Source of the DNA: Firmicutes bacterium UBA5301
GTDB taxonomy: Bacteria > Bacillota > UBA5301
Reading direction: 5' to 3'
DNA: 6,571 nucleotides
Assembly (NCBI GenBank): GCA_002408345.1
Contig: DHRX01000182.1
Location: 8,282 to 14,852 of the forward strand
Shown: one piece after another, positions 1-5,220 of the stretch
How the letters are laid out: each line of letters begins with the position of its first letter
Position numbering within the stretch: position 1 is the first letter of the stretch
Translations under genes and position numbers: made by a program
Notes under the pieces: generated by a model
Told to the model about the DNA's origin: nothing
What the model saw: only the letters and a program-made list of their open reading frames with translations
Databases searched by the model: none

Positions 1-180
1 ACGATGAAAAAGATTGAGGACTTTATGGCTCAGCAGGGACTGAGGGATAGGTTAAGCAGTGGGGGGAAGCATCACGAAATATACCTTTCTGACCCCAGAA
101 AGAGCAAGCCGGAGACAATGAAAACAGTGCTAAGGCACCCGGTAGCCCTAAAAAAAGATTCCGTGGAAAGAGCGATCTGA
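1..180 (+). CDS. GyrI-like small-molecule-binding domain protein, C-terminal fragment
   Basis: The first reading frame is open from the window edge to a TGA at 178-180, so only the last 59 residues are present and the start lies upstream. The visible part contains HHEIYLSDPRKSKPE followed by KTVLRHPV. This matches the C-terminal signature of GyrI-like domains (the small-molecule-binding fold also found in effector domains of some AraC/MerR regulators), where a conserved Glu in the EIYLSDP strand lines the ligand pocket. The family binds small, often cationic or aromatic compounds; the ligand here cannot be told. The stop codon is one base before the GTG of azlC, so the genes are very likely co-transcribed. 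Whether an N-terminal DNA-binding domain exists is not visible. Family assignment is by recalled motif only. Confidence 0.75.
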   Translation, partial: TMKKIEDFMAQQGLRDRLSSGGKHHEIYLSDPRKSKPETMKTVLRHPVALKKDSVERAI

Positions 181-181
181 A

Positions 182-913
182 GTGAATAATAATAGGACCT
201 GGTATGTCCAGGGGATCCGTGATGGTATACCAATCTTTTTGGGATATCTTGCTGTTGCATTTACCTTAGGTATTGCCGCTAAAAATGCAGGATTAACTGC
301 TTTTCAAGCTACCATAATGTCAATAACCAATCTTACTTCTGCCGGTGAATTTGCAGCACTTGGCCTAATTACTTCTGGAGCTACGTATATGGAAATGGCA
401 ATTACCCAGTTGGTTATTAATCTGAGATATTGTTTAATGTCCTTTGCATTAACCCAAAAGTTGGATTCAAAACTGCCACTTTTTCACCGGTTTTTAGTAG
501 CCTATGGTGTGACAGACGAAATATTCGGTGTATCTGTAAGTGTAGAAGGAAAACTGAATCCGTTTTATACATACGGTCTCACCTCCATCGCAACAGTAGG
601 ATGGACACTGGGAACCTATCTAGGTGTGGTATCGGGAAATGTGCTTCCCGCCAGAATATTAAGTGCGCTGAGCGTTGCACTATATGGGATGTTTATAGCC
701 GTTATCATTCCACCAGCCAAGGAGAATAAGATTTTAGCTGGATTGATTGCTGTAGCCATGGCGACAAGCTCATTATTTACTTATCTTCCCATTGTAAGAG
801 AGATTTCCCCCGGCTTTCGGATAATTATTCTCACGGTTGTCATCGCAGGAATAGCTGCTTTTTTATTCCCGATAAAAGACGAAATTGCGCAGGAGAAGAG
901 CTATGCAGCATAA
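182..913 (+). CDS. azlC: AzlC family branched-chain amino acid export permease, large subunit
   Basis: The 243-residue product is a very hydrophobic membrane protein of the usual AzlC length. It opens with GIRDGIPIFLGYLAVAFTLG (about residues 12-31), followed by a TSAGEFAALGL segment (about 52-62) and NLRYCLMS (about 81-88). These are the family landmarks, corresponding to the more common FAGASQFAA and NLRH motifs. AzlC with AzlD forms a permease for export of branched-chain amino acids; members are known to export leucine analogues, valine or isoleucine. The GTG at 182 is chosen because the next in-frame ATG (318) would remove the conserved first segment, and GGAAAG at 165-170 gives an acceptable ribosome binding site. 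The gene starts one base after the GyrI-like gene and overlaps azlD by 11 bases. Exact substrate is unknown. Confidence 0.93.
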   Translation: MNNNRTWYVQGIRDGIPIFLGYLAVAFTLGIAAKNAGLTAFQATIMSITNLTSAGEFAALGLITSGATYMEMAITQLVINLRYCLMSFALTQKLDSKLPLFHRFLVAYGVTDEIFGVSVSVEGKLNPFYTYGLTSIATVGWTLGTYLGVVSGNVLPARILSALSVALYGMFIAVIIPPAKENKILAGLIAVAMATSSLFTYLPIVREISPGFRIIILTVVIAGIAAFLFPIKDEIAQEKSYAA

Positions 914-1208
914 TGTTTATCTCTATATATTGGTAATGGCAGTAGTAACCTACTTGATTCGAGTATTGCCCCTTACTTTGCTGCGAAAACAAATTAGTAA
1001 TACTACCATAAGGTCATTTTTGTATTATGTTCCCTATGTAACGCTGGCGGTTATGACTTTTCCGGCGATTTTGTCTGCAACTGCAAGCACCTGGTCTGCA
1101 CTCATTGGCTTTGTAGTTGCAGTTGTACTGGCTTATCGCGGGGCCGGTTTGTTTAAGGTCTCGGTTGGTGCCTGTTTAATGGTATTTGTTTTAGAATTGT
1201 TCGTGTAA
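903..1208 (+). CDS. azlD: AzlD family branched-chain amino acid export permease, small subunit
   Basis: This 101-residue protein has about four hydrophobic segments. Its start, YILVMAVVTYLIRVLPLTLL, is the AzlD hallmark: an Arg-Val-Leu-Pro motif after the first helix. YVPYVTLAVMTFPAIL follows in the middle. AzlD is the small partner of AzlC, and both are thought to be needed for branched-chain amino acid export. The ATG at 903 is preferred over the upstream TTG at 885 because AGGAGA at 891-896 sits six bases before it. The coding region overlaps the last 11 bases of azlC in another frame, which suggests translational coupling. It ends two bases before the stop codon of the convergent PIN-domain gene, leaving almost no room for a dedicated terminator. 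Confidence 0.92.
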   Translation: MQHNVYLYILVMAVVTYLIRVLPLTLLRKQISNTTIRSFLYYVPYVTLAVMTFPAILSATASTWSALIGFVVAVVLAYRGAGLFKVSVGACLMVFVLELFV

Positions 1209-1209
1209 C

Positions 1210-1563
1210 TTATCCCCAAACGGCTAGGGGTTCTTTAACTTGGCCGGACTGCCAAAGGATTAACCGACTTTGACACTCTACCATTGGCAAGCGTCTTCCT
1301 TTTTCAAGGATTTGTGTTAAGGCTTCTTTAGCCTGGAACGAAGAAACAAACGCTTCATCAACTAGAACGTCCAAAACCCATAAAGTGCCCTTAACAGTCA
1401 CACCATTTTCTTCGGCTGCCTTTCGGAGAGCGGCATCGCCGGTTAACAGCGGGACTCCAAGGGTCTTAGCTGACGTTAATACGAAAACAGCACTAAGTAA
1501 CCCACCTGCATCCAGATCCATCCAAATATTTGAATCAACTACACATCTATCTGGTAAATCCAT
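1210..1563 (-). pseudogene. PIN-domain ribonuclease-like protein with internal deletion
   Basis: The 117-residue frame begins with a PIN N-terminus, RCVVDSNIWMDLDAGGLL (residues 6-23), whose D10 is the first metal-binding acid. Directly after AVF (25-27) it jumps to a PIN C-terminal part with LGVPLLTGDAALRKAAEE (35-52, D43 being the last acid), then VKGTLWVLD and GRRLP. Known PIN domains of this type have roughly 50 more residues between these parts. Those hold the conserved Glu and another Asp of the active site, and both are missing here. The reading frame is intact, so the loss was probably an in-frame deletion near 1475-1490. The ATG at 1563 overlaps the TGA of the upstream HTH-ImmA/IrrE gene (TGATG), with AGAGGT at 1571-1576 as ribosome binding site; a GTG at 1584 is a weaker choice. 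Nuclease activity is unlikely. It could still fold partly or bind its partner. Confidence 0.72.
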
Positions 1564-2606
1564 CAGCCAGACCTCTGCACGCACGGCGAAAGCGAAAGAT
1601 TATCAAGAGGTTTATTTAGCAGCTCAGTAGCTCGCCGATCAGATATTAACCCCTCGGCGATGCCCTTTAAAGCTAGCCGTTCCATGCGCGAGGGTATCTC
1701 CGGAGATATCTGCTTTCCAGGTTCACATACATCCAGTTTATTGGCTTTAAAGTAAGCAAACATTTTCCCCGCAGTTGAGTGAGAAATAATACTCAGATCC
1801 TCGGCACGGTGAACCCAACCCTGCATACTAAGACCATACTTATGCTTTAATAAAAACAGTTCTTGCAGATGAATCCGAGTACGCGCATGACCTAACTCTT
1901 CAATTACCGCTTCTTTTGGAACCAAAAAGGCTCCGGCAAAACGGTTTGCGGCTTTTTCCATGTCTAGAGGTCGAATTGGCTCGAGAACGATGTGGGCTAG
2001 TTCATGGCAAAGACTGAACCGTTGCCGGTCACCCGGGACATTATCTTTAATAGCCATTACGGGGATCCCATTAGCTATGTAGACACAGGCATCGAAATCA
2101 GTCACCCCTTCAACTAAGCCCACTTTGATACCCTTGCTTTCCAACAATTCAGTGAGACTATCTATAGGGTCAAGGCCTAAGGACCAACTAATCCGTAATT
2201 CTCCTGCAACACGCTCTGCATCCTCAATAGAAGCTATATGACGGTCAACATTTCCTGGTATTGCAAAAATGGGAAAGGGGTCTGGCATAACCAGATTTTC
2301 AATTTCAAAATAACGCTCAATCCAAGCCCGGACTTGGCTATTCACTGCATCTTTCTGCTTTTCGGTAAGCTTGCCCGACTGCCTATAATACTTGGCTTTC
2401 AATTTAATCTCCGATGTGCGGAAGAAGAAGTCTAGTTCTACACTGAGAGCTTTTGATAGTCGTAATAACACATCAGTTGATGGTAAATCCATATTGCGTT
2501 CATATTTTGATATGGCTTGGTGCGTTACGCCGACTTTTTGGGCAAGTTCCCGCTGAGTCATCTGAGCCAGGCTGCGACCTAGCTTAACACGATCTCCGAT
2601 AGACAT
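1563..2606 (-). CDS. XRE-family HTH / ImmA-IrrE metallopeptidase fusion, antitoxin-like regulator
   Basis: The 347-residue protein has an N-terminal lambda-repressor-like HTH (about residues 1-62; TQRELAQKVGVTHQAISKYE at 18-37). An ImmA/IrrE metallopeptidase domain follows at about 150-270, with the zinc motif HELAH at 201-205 and the downstream EKAANRFAGAFLVPKEAV at 217-234, where E217 is the likely third ligand. The C-terminal stretch RLALKGIAEGLISDRRATEL (310-329) is usual for the family. ImmA of ICEBs1 and IrrE/DdrO-type systems cleave repressors, and HTH-ImmA fusions are often found beside toxin-like genes. Here the partner is the PIN gene, which begins at the overlapping TGATG. The ATG at 2606 has a near-ideal AGGAGGTGG (2611-2619). 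All domains look intact, in contrast to the PIN partner. Autoregulation through the upstream inverted repeat is an inference. Confidence 0.92.
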   Translation of the reverse strand: MSIGDRVKLGRSLAQMTQRELAQKVGVTHQAISKYERNMDLPSTDVLLRLSKALSVELDFFFRTSEIKLKAKYYRQSGKLTEKQKDAVNSQVRAWIERYFEIENLVMPDPFPIFAIPGNVDRHIASIEDAERVAGELRISWSLGLDPIDSLTELLESKGIKVGLVEGVTDFDACVYIANGIPVMAIKDNVPGDRQRFSLCHELAHIVLEPIRPLDMEKAANRFAGAFLVPKEAVIEELGHARTRIHLQELFLLKHKYGLSMQGWVHRAEDLSIISHSTAGKMFAYFKANKLDVCEPGKQISPEIPSRMERLALKGIAEGLISDRRATELLNKPLDNLSLSPCVQRSG

Positions 2607-2621
2607 ATTACCACCTCCTGG

Positions 2622-2655
2622 TTGCCAAATTTAGTATATCATATCTATTTGTCAA
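2622..2655. promoter_or_regulatory. Inverted repeat around the -10 box, candidate operator for the HTH-ImmA/IrrE protein
   Basis: On the plus strand TTGCCAAAT (2622-2630) and ATTTGTCAA (2647-2655) form an inverted repeat matching at 8 of 9 positions, with 16 bases between the arms. The arms bracket the -10 element, so a bound dimer or tetramer would block RNA polymerase. XRE-type antitoxin-like proteins commonly repress their own promoter this way. Assignment to this protein is inferred from position alone. Confidence 0.45.
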
Positions 2656-2661
2656 CCGCAA
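2633..2661 (-). promoter_or_regulatory. Extended -10 sigma-A promoter of the HTH-ImmA/IrrE gene
   Basis: Read on the minus strand, TTGCGG (2661-2656) is followed after exactly 17 bases by TATACT (2638-2633). A TG one base before the -10 box makes it an extended -10 promoter, which tolerates a weak -35. The transcription start would fall near 2626, shortly before the AGGAGGTGG ribosome binding site. A better -35 match, TTGACA at 2655-2650, lies only 11 bases from this -10 and so is not well placed. Confidence 0.65.
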
Positions 2662-2773
2662 TTACATATAACCACCCAAGAAAATTTCACATTACAAGGG
2701 AAGTGCTAAATGCCAATCAGCTGATACTGGAGTCAAAAGCTAATGCTTGCAAAGGTTTTTTCTGGATTAAGGC

Positions 2774-2797
2774 AAATTAGCAGAATAAAGCTAATTT
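2774..2797. repeat. Perfect 8-bp inverted repeat upstream of the exported-protein gene
   Basis: AAATTAGC (2774-2781) and GCTAATTT (2790-2797) are exact inverted copies separated by AGAATAAA. The repeat ends nine bases before the AGGGAGGA ribosome binding site of the gene at 2820. It could be an operator or a small 5' leader hairpin. It is not a terminator, because no T-run follows and a gene begins at once. I find no convincing -35/-10 pair for the plus-strand gene in 2662-2819. The rest of that stretch shows only a 10-bp palindrome, ATCAGCTGAT (2716-2725), and further GCTAA copies. Confidence 0.5.
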
Positions 2798-2819
2798 CTA
2801 AGTTCAGGGAGGATCTTTC

Positions 2820-3458
2820 ATGAAACGCCTTGGTATTATCGTGCTGCTCGTTCTATTATTGATTCAGAGCCCGCTCACAGCTCTAGCTGCGGTGGGGGAG
2901 TCAGAGTTAGCCCTTAAGCAGGTTGCTCAGAGATACAAATCTAGTCGGATTCTTGGCAGTTGTATACTCATCGGGTCCGGTGGTTTGCTGGCATTTTCCG
3001 AACTAGAAGGTGCTGAGGATGCAGCCAAACTAACCGGAGGGGTGCTTGCGGGTGTCGGGTTTTTGACCTTATTAATTAAAGGCCCAGCAGAGCGAGAGTA
3101 TTCGCAAGTCATAAAGGTACAGGATCCTATTCAGCGTGAGGCAATGGCGTACGAATCATTATCTTATCTGGCAGACAGAGCAAAACGCGGCCGGATTTCT
3201 AGTGGGATAGCCAACGGCGCACTCTCTATATACTACTTCATCAGTGACCCTCCGGAAACGTACAATTATACCGATGATAGTTACTATACGTACCTAGGTG
3301 TCTTGTTTGCTGGTACCAGTCTGTATTCCCTTTTATCCCCAAGTTATGAGGAGAAAGTTTTTAAAGGGGTCAAACAGGCTAAAGAGCGCCAATATGCGGT
3401 AGAAATCGCACCTATCGGGGACTCTGTCGGGGTTCACTTAACCTACAATTTTAAATAG
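2820..3458 (+). CDS. Exported or membrane-anchored protein of unknown function with two internal repeats
   Basis: I do not recognise this 212-residue protein. Residues 1-23 form a clear signal sequence: KR, then GIIVLLVLLLIQ, then a small-residue ALA site near 21-23, so the protein is exported or anchored. The remainder looks like two copies of one unit, about 28-100 and 106-186. Each has a helical start, a Gly/Ser-rich hydrophobic stretch (ILGSCILIGSGGLLAF; RISSGIANGALSIYYF), an acidic or polar linker, a second hydrophobic stretch (GGVLAGVGFLTLL; LGVLFAGTSLYSLL), and a charged end (PAEREYSQVIK; SYEEKVFKGVK). Each unit may form a membrane hairpin. The C-terminus, VEIAPIGDSVGVHLTYNF, alternates like a beta strand. 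The start is supported by AGGGAGGA at 2806-2813. The gene lies divergently from the HTH-ImmA unit and 40 or so bases before the CPBP relic; no functional link is evident. Confidence 0.82.
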   Translation: MKRLGIIVLLVLLLIQSPLTALAAVGESELALKQVAQRYKSSRILGSCILIGSGGLLAFSELEGAEDAAKLTGGVLAGVGFLTLLIKGPAEREYSQVIKVQDPIQREAMAYESLSYLADRAKRGRISSGIANGALSIYYFISDPPETYNYTDDSYYTYLGVLFAGTSLYSLLSPSYEEKVFKGVKQAKERQYAVEIAPIGDSVGVHLTYNFK

Positions 3459-3493
3459 TCATAGGGGAAAAGTTAAAATTCTGGACCGCTTAA

Positions 3494-3916
3494 ACATGGC
3501 TCTTCTTGTCTTATGGAATAGAGTATATTTTACTTTTTATAACGGAGCAGAGTCCGACTATTGTATTTGCCGCAATTGATCCTAAGCAAGGCGTTAGTGG
3601 CGGCGTAATTTTTGGTTTGTGGCTTATATTGGGGAATCTTATAAATGCTCTCATGGAAGAGGGGTTGTTTAGGGGAATGTTCTTACCGTCATTCCTCACA
3701 CGATATTCATTTTAGACTGCAGTTTCTGCTCATTTTATTGCCAATACCGTACAAAATATAGTTCATATTCAGTCAGCGACTGGTTTAGACGTTATGCTAA
3801 CGCTTCGTGGAGTACTGGCTAGTATTTTGGGTTTGAGTAGTCTATTTATTATTAAGTGGAGTGTAGATAAATGTAAACTGCCTACTCTCCAAGCATGGAA
3901 AGGAATTCAGGTATGA
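3494..3916 (+). pseudogene. CPBP-family intramembrane metalloprotease relic (in-frame stop, deletions)
   Basis: One frame, open from 3494 except for a TAG at 3713-3715, encodes pieces of a CPBP (Abi/CAAX-prenyl protease-like) membrane protease. Before the stop are YGIEYILLFITEQSP, a hydrophobic helix, and motif 1, NALMEEGLFRGMFLP, with the EExxxR catalytic residues. After it come AHFIANTVQNIVH, containing the third motif HxxxN, and GLDVMLTLRGVLASILG, as in the C-terminus of full-length relatives. The N-terminal helices and the part between motifs 1 and 3, with the FxxxH motif, are absent. The total is about 140 codons where relatives have roughly 250 or more. The TAG sits where a Trp (TGG) is usual, so one G-to-A change may explain it. 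No credible start or ribosome binding site is visible. Its TGA (3914-3916) overlaps the ATG of the aminotransferase gene, a trace of former translational coupling. CPBP proteins often serve in peptide maturation or bacteriocin self-immunity; this one is presumably dead. Confidence 0.8.
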
Positions 3917-5112
3917 GCAAGCATCAGCTAGAACATATCCTGCAGTGCCATCCTATTGCCAGAACAGATATTTCTAGGGGCTGTAATACCGATTTGTTTA
4001 CTAGGGACGGCGCAAAAATTGTAGACTTCGAAGCTGGAACATGGGCTGCCGCTTTAGGTCATAGCCACCCACGGATTAACTCAATTATTATAGGTCAGAT
4101 TGAAAAAATCATGCATACGCATTATAAGCTTACTAGTGATATGGCCGAGGACTTAGCCATTAATTTGGTTGAGCTGCTTAATTGGAAAGATGGCAAGGCA
4201 ATCTTTTTGAGCTCTGGTAGTGAGGCTGTTGAGCTAGGGATGCGACTAGCCCGTTTGGTCTCACGTGGTGATAAAATGTTGACTTTTCAGTCATCCTACC
4301 TATCAGCATATCCTAGTACAAGCTTTCCTCGTCAAGAAAATGCATGGGTCCAAGTAGACCATCAGCAGTGCAATGGCTGTCGAAAGACTGAATGTTCTAG
4401 TTGCAGTGTTCTTAGTGAGCTTGATTTTGCTGGTATTGCCGCTTTTATATTTGAGCCTGGCAATTCAGGTGGCAGGGTTCTTTTGCAGCCTAATAAGCTA
4501 GTAAAGTTCCTAGCCAGAGAAGTGAAAAAGCAGGGAGGTTTAATTGTTGCTAACGAAGTGACAACTGGCTTGGGACGAACGGGAAAGTGGTTTGGTTATA
4601 ATCACTATGACCTTGAACCAGACATTGTTACACTTGGTAAAGCTCTTGGGAACGGCTATCCAATTAGTGCTGTAGTAATAAAGAAGGCGGTTGCCAGCTC
4701 TGTGGAAAGTAGTAACTTCGTTTATGCTCAATCACATCAAAATGACCCCTTGGGGTGTGCAATCGCCAACGAAGTTATAGCAATTATTAAAGAAAAAAAC
4801 TTAATTAAACGCACATCTGAAGTTGGAGCCTTTTTTCTCCGTCAATTAAACATGCTGCAACAGGAATGTCCAATAATAAAAGAGGTCAGGGGTAGGGGAC
4901 TCATGATTGCCTTAGAGCTAACTATTAGCGATGTTACCGAGAACGTTTTTGAGAAAATGCTAGCAAAAGGGTATTTTATCGGAACAGCTCCAGCAGCTAA
5001 TTTGTTACGATTTTATCCAGCCCTTACGGTTTCAAAAAAGGATATTCTTGGTGTCTGTAAGGCATTAAAAGAAGTCCTAGGGTCACATCGCGTTCTTACT
5101 GGGAAAACGTAA
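3913..5112 (+). CDS. Class III PLP-dependent aminotransferase, with Asn at the usual PLP-nitrogen Asp position
   Basis: The 399-residue product spans a complete class III (fold type I) aminotransferase. It has LSSGSEAVELGMRLAR (about 99-114, phosphate-binding turn), IFEPGNSGG (179-187), the GLGRTGKWFGY stretch (219-229), and DIVTLGKALGNGYP with the PLP-binding Lys at 243. The family usually has Asp-Glu-Val before the TGxGRTG stretch, where the Asp contacts the pyridine nitrogen; here the codon at 4552-4554 is AAC (Asn214). Four cysteines at 153-164 form CNGCRKTECSSC, a CxxCx4CxxC pattern that could hold zinc or an iron-sulfur cluster. The substrate is unknown; relatives act on ornithine, 4-aminobutyrate and other omega-amines. 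The ATG at 3913 is chosen over the one at 3895 because AAGGA (3900-3904) precedes it at good spacing and it forms an ATGA overlap with the CPBP relic. Asn in this place may mean altered chemistry or a subfamily trait. Confidence 0.88.
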   Translation: MSKHQLEHILQCHPIARTDISRGCNTDLFTRDGAKIVDFEAGTWAAALGHSHPRINSIIIGQIEKIMHTHYKLTSDMAEDLAINLVELLNWKDGKAIFLSSGSEAVELGMRLARLVSRGDKMLTFQSSYLSAYPSTSFPRQENAWVQVDHQQCNGCRKTECSSCSVLSELDFAGIAAFIFEPGNSGGRVLLQPNKLVKFLAREVKKQGGLIVANEVTTGLGRTGKWFGYNHYDLEPDIVTLGKALGNGYPISAVVIKKAVASSVESSNFVYAQSHQNDPLGCAIANEVIAIIKEKNLIKRTSEVGAFFLRQLNMLQQECPIIKEVRGRGLMIALELTISDVTENVFEKMLAKGYFIGTAPAANLLRFYPALTVSKKDILGVCKALKEVLGSHRVLTGKT

Positions 5113-5131
5113 GTTGATTGAAGGTAGGCGG

Positions 5132-5160
5132 TTGAAAAAATCTCCATTATACGGCATAAT
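5132..5160 (+). promoter_or_regulatory. Sigma-A promoter of the TetR-ABC operon
   Basis: TTGAAA (5132-5137) and CATAAT (5155-5160) are separated by exactly 17 bases and each matches the consensus at five of six positions. The transcription start would be near 5167, inside the inverted repeat described next, which gives a leader of about 55 bases before the regulator's ATG. No terminator is evident between the aminotransferase gene and this promoter. Confidence 0.72.
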
Positions 5161-5163
5161 ATG

Positions 5164-5185
5164 AATATGAATACACATTCATATT
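5164..5185. promoter_or_regulatory. Perfect 9-bp palindromic operator for the TetR regulator
   Basis: AATATGAAT (5164-5172) and ATTCATATT (5177-5185) are exact inverted copies around ACAC. The 22-bp site covers the predicted transcription start, directly after the -10 box. Its size, symmetry and place fit an operator bound by the TetR-family protein encoded 36 bases downstream, which would repress itself and the ABC transporter until a ligand binds. Confidence 0.75.
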
Positions 5186-5220
5186 TCTTTGCTTAGTTTT
5201 TGAAGTAAGGAGCGTCGTTG

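Noticed and set aside
430..729. 99-codon open frame inside azlC
   Set aside because: It lies wholly within azlC in another frame, has no ribosome binding site and its Cys/Arg-rich product resembles no family.
1214..1236. Terminator hairpin CCCC/GGGG followed by TTCTTT after azlD
   Set aside because: The stem is only four pairs with a nine-base loop and a mixed tract, and it lies inside the PIN coding frame.
1564..1584. GTG at 1584 as start of the PIN gene
   Set aside because: It would overlap the HTH-ImmA gene by 22 bases and include the ribosome binding site AGAGGT in coding sequence. The PIN fold starts right after the ATG at 1563.
1385..1630. 81-codon plus-strand frame opposite the PIN and HTH-ImmA genes
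   Set aside because: It is antisense to two genes with recognised domains and has no supporting signals.
2650..2655. TTGACA as the -35 box of the HTH-ImmA promoter
   Set aside because: It lies only 11 bases from the TATACT -10 box. TTGCGG gives the correct 17-base spacing together with an extended -10. The TTGACA bases fit better as part of the inverted-repeat arm.
2747..2775. TTGCAA at 2747-2752 as -35 of a promoter for the exported-protein gene
   Set aside because: No acceptable -10 sequence lies 16-18 bases downstream.
3713..3715. TAG in the CPBP frame read as pyrrolysine or suppressed
   Set aside because: The gene also lacks its N-terminus and the segment with motif 2, so readthrough would not restore a working protease. 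TAG also ends the gene at 2820-3458 as a normal stop. Decay is simpler.
3895..3912. Upstream ATG at 3895 as start of the aminotransferase
   Set aside because: No ribosome binding site precedes it, and its first residues would be encoded by the AAGGA that serves the ATG at 3913. The 3913 start also forms the ATGA overlap.
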